Source: Callipepla californica brunnescens
Taxonomy: Eukaryota > Chordata > Aves > Galliformes > Odontophoridae
DNA: 64,000 nt
Assembly: GCA_023055505.1 (NCBI GenBank)
Contig: JALIRH010000108.1
Location: forward strand, 930,001 to 994,000
Direction of reading: 5' to 3'
In this document: in pieces, positions 12,101-22,400 of the stretch
Layout of the letters: each line of letters opens with the position of its first letter
Numbering within the stretch: the stretch's first letter is position 1
Translations under genes and position numbers: made by a program
The notes under the pieces: generated by a model
What the model was told of the DNA's origin: nothing
Databases searched by the model: none
The model's input: only the letters and a program-made list of their open reading frames with translations

Positions 12101-12835
12101 GGGAGCATGTAGGTAGGGCTGGCTTACAGCTCCTTGGGGCCTCATCCAGCTACCCTCCTCCTCCCTGGGTGGGAGATGGAGCCGACAAGCAGCAGGAGAT
12201 ATTCTCCTGTCTTGGTGCTCCCACACCATCTCCCACAACACCTCCTCCCCTATCCCAGGGTGTATCCTGTGGTGCCCACCAACGCCAGGGTCTTCTATGA
12301 GAAGGACATAGTCATCGGAGACTACCTCTTCCCCAAGAACGTGAGTGGGGGCTGTGCTGGGGGTACCCTACTGCACCCAAGGGCATTAACCCCTTCTCAC
12401 CTTGCAGACCCTCTTTGTCCTGGCACACTATGCCATGTCCCACGACGAGACCTACTTTCCCGAGCCGGAGCGCTTCCTGCCCCAACGCTGGCTCCGGGGA
12501 CACGGTTCCCCCCACCATCCCTTCAGCTCCATCCCTTTTGGCTATGGGGTCCGTGCCTGCGTTGGCCGCCGCATTGCTGAGCTGGAGATGCACCTGGCCC
12601 TCGCCAGGGTGAGTGGAGTCTCCCATCCCAGGAAACCCACCATGAGCTGTGTTGCGTGGCCTGGGCGGTGGTCCTGAGGCACTGCTGCCCCTCTGTCTGC
12701 CCCCAACAGATCATCCAAGCCTTTGAGGTGCGGCCGGACCCCCGCGGTGTGGAAGTGACGTCTGTGTCCCGCATTGTCCTGGTGGCTGACAAGCCCATCA
12801 ACCTGGAGTTCATCGCTCGCCCGGGGGCCCCCTGA
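8857..12835 (+). CDS. CYP27A1: Sterol 26/27-hydroxylase, mitochondrial cytochrome P450 27A1
   Basis: Coding exons are 8857-9084, 10615-10805, 10978-11177, 11249-11446, 11558-11721, 11821-11987, 12259-12340, 12408-12608 and 12710-12835 (518 aa). The first roughly 35 residues are Arg/Pro-rich, as expected of a mitochondrial targeting sequence. Exon 2 carries WKEHRD and YGPFT, typical of CYP27A1. The I-helix is AGVDTTSNT (residues about 323-331), the K-helix ExxR is ETLR (380-383), and the heme loop is [10 protein letters not shown] with Cys461 as thiolate ligand. The family oxidises the cholesterol side chain for bile acid synthesis and 25-hydroxylates vitamin D, using adrenodoxin in the inner membrane. 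CYP27B1 and CYP27C1 are less likely, given the sequence and the PRKAG3/WNT6 neighbours. The exon 6 donor is weak (GAG|GTCCAG), but it is the one that keeps frame. Confidence 0.95.
10234..10260 (+). repeat. Short interstitial telomeric repeat (TTAGGG)n
   Basis: CYP27A1 intron 1 holds about four and a half GGGTTA units in a row, one carrying a G-to-A change (AGAGTTAGGG). Isolated CCCTAA copies in the opposite sense lie 400 bp upstream (near 9823 and 9846). Short interstitial telomeric tracts of this type are known in vertebrate chromosomes. Confidence 0.85.
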
Positions 12836-13445
12836 GCTCAGGGCCTCGCTGTGCCTTTCACACCCCACCGGGGGTGCCCCCGTCCTGCCTCATGCCCAGG
12901 AGCCGTGGGGCACAGGGAGGGGTTTGCAGCCGTTGGGTGTTCTTCGTCCCGTGATTGTGTTGCTGAGTGTGGAGCTGTGCCTGGGGTCCTGCCTGAATAA
13001 CTGACCTTGGCCCCAGCCCCTTCTCCGTGCCTCAGTTTCCCCCGTCCTCGCAGTGCAGGGCTGAGCTGGTGGCAGGGTTTGGAGTTTAGCGGTGGGGTTT
13101 TAGGGCTTCCGTGCAGTGCCAAGGGATGGGAGCCAGGTGACGCTGCAGGGATGGGTGCTGGCACCACATCTCCTGGCAGCACCAGGATTACAGAGCACAG
13201 GGGACCTTTTGCCATCAGCTGTCCTTCCCCAGACATGCGGTTATGGGGGCACGGGCATTGGACAAAGTAATCTGGGGAGGATGGGCTCAAGGGTCACCTC
13301 AGCCTCAGTAGAGCCACTGAGCTGCACACCCCAGGGTGAGCCAACATCCCTATCCCTCTGGCTGCCCCAAGGTGGGCACCCCACCCCCAGCCCTATCCCA
13401 AGGAGCTGAGCCAGGCTGCGTGCCCAGAAAGGCCACAACACAGTG
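12836..13445 (+). other. CYP27A1 3' untranslated and tail-to-tail intergenic sequence
   Basis: About 600 bp separate the CYP27A1 stop from the end of PRKAG3. No canonical AATAAA occurs on the plus strand here. The best nearby candidates are a TGAATAAC variant near 12993 and the AATAAATAAA run at 13491-13500, which would make the two 3' ends overlap. A MIR-like GTGCCTCAGTTTCCCC lies near 13027. Confidence 0.5.
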
Positions 13446-13460
13446 CCTAGGGCAGGCTGC

Positions 13461-13466
13461 TTTATT
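13461..13466 (-). terminator. PRKAG3: Polyadenylation signal AATAAA of PRKAG3
   Basis: The plus strand reads TTTATT, giving AATAAA on the minus strand about 1.1 kb downstream of the PRKAG3 stop (14566). It is the first canonical hexamer in a suitable place; cleavage would fall near 13440-13450. Confidence 0.7.
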
Positions 13467-13488
13467 CCAGCAAGGCTGAAGAGATTGG

Positions 13489-13503
13489 CAAATAAATAAA
13501 TAC
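13489..13503 (-). promoter_or_regulatory. PRKAG3: AU-rich element in PRKAG3 3' UTR
   Basis: On the transcribed (minus) strand the sequence reads TATTTATTTATTTG, giving overlapping AUUUA pentamers and the nonamer UUAUUUAUU, just upstream of the poly(A) signal. Such elements usually bind ARE proteins and shorten mRNA half-life. Function here is inferred. Confidence 0.5.
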
Positions 13504-14565
13504 CCCCCACCCCCCTATCAGTGTACAGGGTCCCCTTGCGAACACCTCTATCAGGGCGCTCCAGCCCTGGAGACCCTACAAGAAAACAAGCCTGTGCGTA
13601 TAGCTGAGCCATGCGCTCCTCCCAGGCATCTGGCACAGCCAGGGGGACCCGAAGCACTGGGGTCTCACAGCAGGAGGGGACAGCGGTGGCCGGGAGGGGG
13701 GGACGTTGCAGGTCCCCAAGGGCCACACAGGTGTCCTTGTGCCCAGCCGCATGGCTCCTGGGGGCACGGTGCCTGCTGAGCACCCCTGCATGCTCACAGT
13801 CTGGAGGCACCCCTGGACCCTTTTTCCCCCCATTCTGTTCCTCCCCAAGGTTGACAGGAGCTGACCCCAGGCTCAGAGCGAGTCCCAGGACCAGGGCAGG
13901 TGGACAGCCCCCCCATGGAGAGCCCCTGGGTCCGGAGCCTCCTTCCATGGCCCTGCGGTACCCAAGCAAGAGGCCCCGCATTGGATGAGCCAGCGGCACT
14001 TCCCTGGTGTCCTCAGAGCGAATGTCGGTCAATGCCTGTAGGGCAAAAGAGCGTGCGAGGCCATAACCCCCAGCAGCACTGGGCTGGGAACCCTGCAGCA
14101 TGGCACTGCCCTGCAGCCATGGGACACAGAGCACAGGGACAGCCTCCATCCCAGGCTTGTGTACAAGCACTGGGGAAGGAGATGGGGTTGGTCTGGAGGG
14201 GAACATACCACCAGTCTCTTCCTGGCGCTGCCACCCCTATAGGCACCGTGCAGGTCCCATACCTGCTTAATGCAGCCCTGGGGACCAGGTGGGCATGCAG
14301 GCTGGGAGGCGATGCCAAAAAGAGGGGTTTTGTCTTGGGTGCATCGCACCCCAAAAGCCATCACCGAGCCCAAAGAGCTGCACAACCTGCATCCCACCTC
14401 AAGACCCTGGGACAACCATCACCTTGGTCCTGCTGTCACCACCTGGGCACCCCCAGTGCCCCCAGACCCCCCTCCCCGGCCAGCTCTGCAGCGGCAGAGG
14501 GGCAGCGCCTACCTGAAGTGGAGAGAAATGGAGGGTGCGAATGGAGAAAGATGGAGCGTCGCGGG

Positions 14566-17563
14566 CTAAGAGTTAAGAGCATCGATACCTGCGGGAGTGA
14601 GCACCAGGGCCTGGAGGATGTCAGAGAGGGAGACGATGCCCCGCGGGTACCGGTTCTCATCCACCAGAACCAGGCGATGGACCTGCGGGTGCAGAGCATC
14701 ACAGGTGGGCAGCGAGCAGGGGATGGCACGGGTGAGAGGAAAGGATGTGCCCCTGCCACTCACCTGCTCCTCGGCAATGCGGTCAATGATGTCCTCCATG
14801 GTTTCGTGGGGGTAGCAGGTGAGGACCCCCTCTAGGCACACAGTGCGCTGCCGCAGTGCTTCCCGCACGCTGATGTCCAGGTTGTTGTAGGTCTTCTGGG
14901 CTGCCAGGTGCTGGGAGGGATGGTGATGCTCAGGATGTACCCCCTATGTGCCACTGTGGCCGTGCCAACATGCTCAATACTCACAATGACATCAAACCTG
15001 GAGTACAACCCAACCACTTGCCCTGAAAGGAAACAGAGGCATGGATGAGGAGGGGATGGCAGGAGGGAATTTTGGGGCGGGCATAGGGTAGGAGCTATAG
15101 GATACCGGCAGCGTTGACAACGGGCAGCGCAGAGACACGGCGGTCCACAAAGATCTCCAGTGCAGCATACACGGGAGCATTCTCAGGCACAACAGCCACA
15201 TCACGGAAGGTGCCGACACACAGCTCCTGCACTGTTTTCTTTAGGAAGCGTGGCTTGGGGATGGTGGAGCCCTGAAGCAGGCAGTGCACGTGAGCACACA
15301 TCCTGCATGCACCCCCACCCTGCAGCGGCAGACTCCCCCATCTCCATTCTGCCTCGTACTCACAAAGATGTGGAGGAACTTGAGGATGCGCTTGTGGGTG
15401 AGGATGTGCAGCACGTTGCCTGAGATGGGCTCAATGACGGGCAGGCGATGGATCTTGTGCTTGATCAGGGAGTAGACGGCATCGAAGAGGCTGCAGGTGG
15501 GGGGGACATGACTGTGCCCAGAAGCCCCCTGGTGCCCTGAGTTGGTGCTCACCCCCAGATGGGGGTCTCGCCAGCTCTCCCCCGGGGCAAGAGCTCACCT
15601 ATCACTTGGGGAGATGTAGACCAGTGGCTTGAAGGAGCCCTGCAGATACACCTCTGCAAAGGGAGAGAGCTGCGAGCAGTGGCCCACAATCCCAGAGCCA
15701 CCCCCATGCTGGGCATGATGTCCCCAGCCCAGACAACCCCATCAGCCCCAGTTTCTACCTCTCCATGTCTCAATCTTGTGCTCCTCCACCTCGTAGATCT
15801 GGACCTAAGGACAGAGAAAAGCCCTACTCAGGGTGGCATGGCTAAGGGCTGCCTCGTTCCCCAGCATCCCTCCCGTCACCCAGATGCAGGATCACACTCA
15901 TCACAGTCTGGGGCACTCACCAGGGGTGAGCGGTAGTAGCGGTGCAGGATGTTGATGAAGTCAGTGATGGTGAGCATCCCTGTGGAAACATAGGGCTGCC
16001 CACTCTGCCCACATCCCATAGTAGCCTCACTGCTGCCCTTGCACTCACCCACAAAGCTCTGCATCTTGCTGTCCCACAGCGGGGCTGCCCGCACCCCATT
16101 GGCCACCAGTGCCACAAAAGCCTTCTTGATCTGCCAGCAGAGCAAGGAGCAGGTGAGAGGGATGCTGAGACCCCTCTCCCCCTTCCTCCACCCAGTTTTT
16201 CCCCCATGATCTTTATGGTCTCACCTCCAGTGTGGTGTCAAAGACGACAAGCTTGCAGCTGGTGGGGACAGCATCGTAGCAGCAATGGCTCCTCATGAAG
16301 TGCATGTAGACCTCAGCATCAGGGCTCTGGAAATTGTTGTCGGGTTCCAGACCCAGGATCTCATTGCCCAGGGTGAAAGTGACGGGCCTGGAGCCCTTCT
16401 GCCTTTTTTCCTCCTCCTCCTCCTCCTCTTCCCCCCTGGGATGTAGTGCCTCTGGGAACTCTGTGGGCACACCTGCCCCAGCAATGAGCTGAGCTGCTGG
16501 GCCTCAGTGCCCCCACACTGCTGCTGGGGCCAGCAGAACCCCCAGACCACACTCTGCAGGGACAGAGTCAGTGCAGAGCACAGCAGCTGTCCAGCCTTGA
16601 AGGAACTGAGCAGGGTGACATGAGTTTCCCAAGTGGGCTGAGGGCTTATGCACTCATTGCACGAGTGAGCCAACCCCACCTGCTGTCTGTATAGGCGCTG
16701 TTCATCCCCCTCCCTGCTACCCACCTTTCTCCATGGGGCGGGCAGCAGCATCCAGCAGCACCATCTGCAGAGGGATGCAGAGAACGAGGGGGGTCAGCAG
16801 CAGCCAGCCTGCCTTGCCCCCACCTCACTGCTTGGTTCCCCCAGAGTGCAGCCCCTAGAGAGCTCCCTGCCAGCAAGGCCCCATTGGGACAGAGCTTGTT
16901 CTCTCCTGGAGGATCCCAGGCACAGGGCATGGGATGCCAGAACGCACAGCACTCCCTTCACTGTCCCAGCCGAGGCAACCCCGTGCCCTTCCTCTCCCTC
17001 CCCTGGTCCCCAAGGTGTAAATCCCACTCCAGCTTCCTCTGATGCTGAGAGCCCTGCCAACCCCACCTGCTGCAAGGGGCTAGGTATGCCCAGCCCCACG
17101 CTGGGAGACCCTACAATAACAAAGGAGCAGCCCGGGCAGGAGGGGATCAATCCAGACAAAGTGCTTGGCCCCGTGCCCCCATGCAGTCCCCCAGGAGACC
17201 CTAATAACAAAGCAGCACGCGCCACAGGCAGAGCTGGCAGCAGAGCCAATGTTTACATGCCATCCTACAACAACAAAGCCACATGGATCGCTCTCTAAGG
17301 AGGCCAGAGCTGCCCTGGCAGGGAGGTGACCTTACACAAATGCCCCCCACCCCAATCATTCCCCAACAGCTGGGAGCAGTGGGGGCAGGCAGGCAGGTTG
17401 TGCTGTGCCCTGTGTCTTTGTACCCCACACTGATCCAGCCACAGAAAAAGTGCCACCAACCCCCCACCCAGCATGGTCAGACCCAAGTGGGGGGCACCGA
17501 GCCTGGCCCCCCCACCCGTCCTGAGGGTACCTGGGGAGCGGCGGGGCTGGAGAGTTGCTCCAT
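14566..17563 (-). CDS. PRKAG3: AMP-activated protein kinase gamma-3 subunit
   Basis: Exons on the minus strand are 17563-17531, 16764-16725, 16472-16225, 16130-16049, 15979-15921, 15804-15759, 15653-15599, 15490-15364, 15271-15106, 15022-14985, 14910-14764 and 14682-14566 (385 aa). Four CBS repeats form two Bateman domains from about residue 85 to the end. Landmarks are [36 protein letters not shown] and VHRLVLVDE, and the tail [11 protein letters not shown] matches gamma-3. The protein is the AMP/ADP/ATP-sensing regulatory subunit of AMPK, and gamma-3 is skeletal-muscle enriched in mammals. Arg121 in VANGVRAAP corresponds to the residue mutated in the pig RN- allele and is wild type here. 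The N-terminus is about 100 residues shorter than in human (489 aa) and includes an eight-Glu run. The start is the ATG of [11 protein letters not shown]; an additional upstream exon cannot be excluded. Confidence 0.93.
17101..17280 (-). promoter_or_regulatory. Three AACAAAG (SOX/TCF-type) motifs in PRKAG3 intron 1
   Basis: AACAAAG occurs at 17118-17124, 17206-17212 and 17272-17278. The first two sit in a near-duplicate of about 25 bp (GGAGACCCTA...ATAACAAAG...GCAGC), and the third has a related CCTACAACAACAAAGCC context. The sequence lies in the first intron of a muscle gene. Binding is inferred from motif similarity only. Confidence 0.4.
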
Positions 17564-18815
17564 GCTGACTGCAGGGCAGCGCTGCTATTCTGGGCCCACG
17601 GCTGGCTGGGGCCTGGCAGATAGAGTGTCACTCAGCAATGCCAGCCATGCCCTCATCCACAGGGAGGGGGGGCACCGCCACCAGGCAGCACCCACAGCGT
17701 CACCGTCATCTCAGCCTGTGGCACCTGGGGACATGGGGGATGGAGAGATGGACAGATGGGCACGAAGGAAGAGCCACCCCCAACTCACCAACAATTTTTC
17801 ACCTGGAGTGGGACTCAGCACCATCAGGATGCGGCTGCTGCAGCAGGAGACCAGGTACAACACCCTGTGCATCCCAGGATGTTGAAGGATAGGTGACCCC
17901 AGAGGCAGTCAGAACAGTGTGGGACACCTCAGCGGGGTACTTTGTCCCCACACTACAGCTGATCCCAGGGTCCTGCTCCCATCCAGCCTGCTCACAGCCC
18001 CTGAGATCTCGAGTCCCCAGCCCAAGAACCTCTTCCCTCACCCTGTTGGGCCACCCGCTCTCACCCCACGCTTGCTCCCAGCTCCATTTCTATTTCAGGA
18101 AGGTTCAAATATCGCCCTGGCCCATTGCCGGGCCAGCCCTGGAGCGGCCGTGGGCGAGCAGGACCACGGTCGGGGATAGGGACAGGGTGGCTCCAGCTGA
18201 CCCTGGGGGACAGCTGGACCCTGGTCATAGCAGAGAGCAGATCCATGGGCCCCCACGGGTGCCAGGCAGAAGGTTTTAAATCACAGCCAACAGCTTCCCA
18301 AAATACCCACGGGATGCAGGGGCGGTTGCAAGCACCCCCATGCACACTGGGAGAGCAAAGAGAGCTACCCCAAGAGCTATAGCGAAGGCATTACCCAAAT
18401 GCAGGGAGAAAAAGAAGAGGTGTGAGGCTGGGGGCTCGAGGCTGGGCACAAGTCAGCAGAGCTGGGCTGACACAAGGGTCCCCCCCAGGCTGCCTCACTA
18501 CTGTGTGATACCGGCCTGCAGCTGTAAGTGTCCAGCCCTGAGCGGGGCAGCCTGGCTCCAGCCTGGCCACGGCGGCGGTGCTGGCAGCAGGCATCTCCAC
18601 TTTCGGTGGCTATTTTCAGGTGCTGGAGAGAAGCCGAGGAGCTATGAGATTGTCACCAAGGAGACCAGAAAACAGGGCCTGCTGCGGGCAAGGGGGGCTG
18701 CAGGGAGAGGAAAGGGAAGGGCTTTCTTGCAAACCCCAGCCAAGCACCCGGTGCACCCTCACCACAGAAGGGGCTGCCAGGTGCAATGAGACACAGAGGG
18801 CACAAGAGCAGCCAT
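17564..18815. other. PRKAG3 upstream region / TTLL4 downstream region
   Basis: About 1.25 kb lie between the PRKAG3 start codon and the TTLL4 poly(A) site. It should contain the PRKAG3 5' UTR and promoter. It is not a strong CpG island. Several CAGCTG-type E-boxes occur (for example near 17956 and 18209), compatible with muscle expression. I see no additional gene; open frames here lack domains. Confidence 0.45.
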
Positions 18816-18824
18816 GTGCAAAAG

Positions 18825-18830
18825 TTTAAT
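18825..18830 (-). terminator. TTLL4: Polyadenylation signal ATTAAA of TTLL4
   Basis: The plus strand TTTAAT gives ATTAAA on the minus strand, about 670 bp after the TTLL4 stop at 19496. It is the common variant hexamer and the first plausible signal in this 3' UTR. Confidence 0.6.
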
Positions 18831-19495
18831 GGAAATTCTTGAGAAATGAAGGGAAAACCAGAGAGCAGGAGAGTAGCACCCATCTGCAGTCCCCAGTGTG
18901 CATGCTGCAGGGTACCACAGAGCCAAGGGCAGTGAGGGGCTGCTCCCTCCTCAGCCCCACTGCAGCTGGAGTCAGGTCAGGGCTCAGGGCAGCGGTGGGC
19001 AGGAACCAGAGGATGTGGGCACAAGTACTCACGTAGGATAAAAACCCATTAGGGTAGAAAGCCCAAGCCCTGCTCCTTCCAGAAGAGCAGAGTGGTAGCT
19101 GGCCCTCCCCTGCCTTGGCCTGCAACGAGAGGGGAGCAGACAACTTCACTGGCTTTCTGGGGCTCAGAGTTAGTGCAAAGCGACACAGGCAAGGAGGGGT
19201 TCAACCCACACTGGTCAGGCAAGTAGGGAGGGAGCTGATGCCCAACTCAGCCAGATCCCACGCAACAAGGAAACCACCACCACAACAGACACAAACCCAA
19301 TTTGACCAGGTTTTGCTGTTTGTTTTAAAAACTGAGTCATGCAGCTCTCTCCAGTAAAATGTTCCTCTCTAGAAACAGCCCACTGGCAAGTGTGCAGTGC
19401 AGAGGGCTCCACAGGCCTCGTGCTCCAGAGCCAGCTTCTGTTTCTTCATTTGAGGTAGGTTGAGGTGTCCACAGGGAGGGAAGGCAGCTGCCTGC

Positions 19496-22400
19496 TCACA
19501 GCATCAGGGCAGCGTCTGAGAGGCAGCCATCAGGCTTCTGGTCAGTTCCATCAGTGCATTTGTTGAGAGGTAAGCTCTGAGCAGGGCTGGGCTCCAGACA
19601 TCTCACGAGGTCTTCGCTGTTCGGTGAGAGGAGGTTGCTGTAGGAGAAATATTAGGGTCAGGGGTTGGTTTCCCTGGCTGCGTGAAAACCCAACCACGTT
19701 CTGGTCTGGGCACAAGATCTCCTTTTCCTTAACTCCAGAGGCCAGGGGTATGTCTGTGCTCCACTTAGCTCATCCTTAGGATCCTCAGTCTTGAACCTCT
19801 CTCCAGCAAGCAGCACCCACCCAACTTCATTCAGGAAAGCTGGCAGAGAACAGCAGCCCCACAGATCTTGCTGCTCCCTCAGCCCTACACTAGGGCAGAG
19901 CCTTTGCTCTCCACCAAGGTGGTGCAGGTCCCTGTGGGACACATCTCGTCAGCATGTCCTGGACCATGACAGCTACTCCCCAGGCATCACCCACTCCAGC
20001 TGCTCTGGGGCCTCGCACCATCTGAGCAGAGCATACAGTGACAAGGAGACAAGCCCAGTCTTGTAGACATTATGCCAGCCCTACCAGTCGCTCTCCAGAA
20101 ATGAGATGCTGACCTCAGACCCTGTAAGCCAAGCTCTTTCTCTCTCCCCTGAAACAAATCTGTTTTTCCTGTTGCCAGTTCTCTCTGGACACCAGTCCCA
20201 AAGCCACACTGTGCACATCTCAGCCAGGGAAAACTCACCCCAGCCTGTCCAGTTCCAGTTTGCTGACACTGTTTGATTGAAAGCTGTTTTTCTGGAGAAA
20301 GAAGGACTTTGGCAATGACCACTGCAGGAGGAGAGAAAAACATCAAAAGGCTGTTTAAGCCACAGCAAAACCCCCCAACCTACAGTGCTCAGAGAACAGG
20401 CTGGGATCTGCTGTAGGCTGCCCTACTGTGCTTCAGCTTCAACTGCCTCACACTGCTGCGCATCATCTCTGCCACCAGACTGTTCCCAGAATAGCAAACA
20501 GAGCAGTCTTCACTCCCTGCTTAATGAATCCCTCTGCTGTAAGAGGGAACAGAGCATCCTGAGGTCATAAGAGTGGGTTTCTTCACTGGATCAGCCTGCT
20601 CTGAGGCACAGGAGTGACAAACGGAGATTGTTCCCTCACCAAGGGGAACAAAGGGCAGGCTGGATGCTAAATATGTCAGGCTGTGCCCAGTGCGTCCAAC
20701 GATTTTCAGATGCAAAGTGTTTGCAATTTGATCTACTGAGCAGATTTTATATTAGTGTGGGAGACAGAGAAATGTGGGTTTTTCCAGCCTGCTGGAGGCC
20801 CTAGCAGGGAGGGAAGAACAGCACGAACAGGTAGGGCAAGAGGCACAGAAAGTGGAACAAGCAGAAAGCACTCCTGAAACAGTCAACTTGCAGATTTGCA
20901 GGCTCTCTGCCCCCCCCCCCCCCTTCAACCTTTCCCTAGTTTATCCATAGCTATGCTCACCATCTGGGCCAAATCCATCCCTGCCCCAGTGTGGTAGCCT
21001 TTGACACACCATTTCTTCAGTAGCTCCAGACCTGGGAGGCGACAGAACAGACAAAAAACAAGAATGAATGGTTAATCTCATAGACAGCTACATCCCTCCC
21101 TCCCCCCACAGCTTGGGGCAAGTAAAAACGCTGCACAGAGTAAACAGATCACGCAGTATCAACTTGAACGTGTGCCTGAGCCCCAGCAAACACAGGGTAA
21201 ACCAAGGGCGTTCACCCTTTGTACGAGCAAATACTGCTAAGTGCCAGCACGTGGGCTGCTGCAGTGCCTGCCTTCCTCCCAGGGAGCCAGGCACACTGAG
21301 CAGCAGGCTCAGCTACACAGGGAAACTGGGGCAACACAGGATTTGCTGATTTGGACCAGACTGGCAGTCCCCTGAGCCCAGTTCCTGCCAACAGCAGCAC
21401 CTGATTTGGGTTGCAGTGGTGAAAGTTCCTACAGTGCAGATGTAGAGCAGCTTTGCGGTGCCCAGCTCCTTTCCCAGAGGACAGCAGCTGAGGTAGCTTC
21501 CTCCTTGCAACAACATCTACCAACAGCATCATCTCCTCCCTGTCCAGAAACATCCAGGCCAGGCGAGCACACACAGCTCAATACTGGGCTGAGATCTGGG
21601 CTCCATTCCTAGCACAGATGAGGCTAAGGTGCCTTGAGATTCATGAACCAGCAAAGCAGTGGCCAGGAACTTGATGCTCTCCAGCTGGGATTACTGTGCT
21701 TTGCGATATGATACCAGCTCGGGCTATAGGAGGAATCCTTGCTTCCCAAACTGTGCTCCTCAGTGACCTTTCAGCATGCCCCAGGACCCTGGAAAAAACC
21801 CATGTGTTGGGGACTGCAGGGAGCAGGACAGCTGGGAAGTGCTGCCCCAGCTCTGGGCACCAGACAGTTCAGAAGTCACTGGCCAGGGAGAGATGAGGGC
21901 TGTGAGGAACAGACGTGAACGGGAAGAGGGCAGAGGCTGGGTTTTGCTCATAGGTAAAGGGCAGCAATGGGGTAGAGCTGCTTGCTGGGCTGCCAGGGGG
22001 ATGCTGGAGCACTAAGCCAGGGCTCAGTCTGAGTAGCAGAGTTCTGGGCAGCACTTCAGTGAAGACGATGACAGGGTCTTTCTTCCAACTGACAGAAGAG
22101 CATCCAGAAAAGGCATTAGCGAGGAAAAGAATGACACATGCTGACAGCACAGCTGGAGAAGGCTATGAGGTTATTATCTCTGTGAAAGACAGTTACTGAC
22201 CCCTTTGATATTTGTTTAAATACCACCGAAGAGTGACAAAAGCTTTTCCTTCCTCCCCCCACACCTCCCCCGTTTTTTTTTTCTTTTTTTTTTTTTTTTA
22301 AACTCCGCATTACATAAAGTCACATAATTGTCTCAGTGGAAGGTGGGCTCCTTCAGAAGCCTCTCCAACTAAAGCCGGGGCTTCAGGGAGAGCTCTGAGC

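Noticed and set aside
8857..12835. CYP27B1 or CYP27C1 as the identity of the P450
   Set aside because: Sequence blocks such as [15 protein letters not shown] and YPVVPTNAR, and the PRKAG3/WNT6 context, fit CYP27A1 best.
13241..14206. 321-codon minus-strand open frame downstream of PRKAG3
   Set aside because: It lies in the PRKAG3 3' UTR, overlaps the poly(A) signal region and shows no domain.
13900..14835. 311-codon plus-strand open frame antisense to PRKAG3
   Set aside because: It is a shadow of the last two PRKAG3 exons and 3' UTR, with GC-rich composition and no homology.
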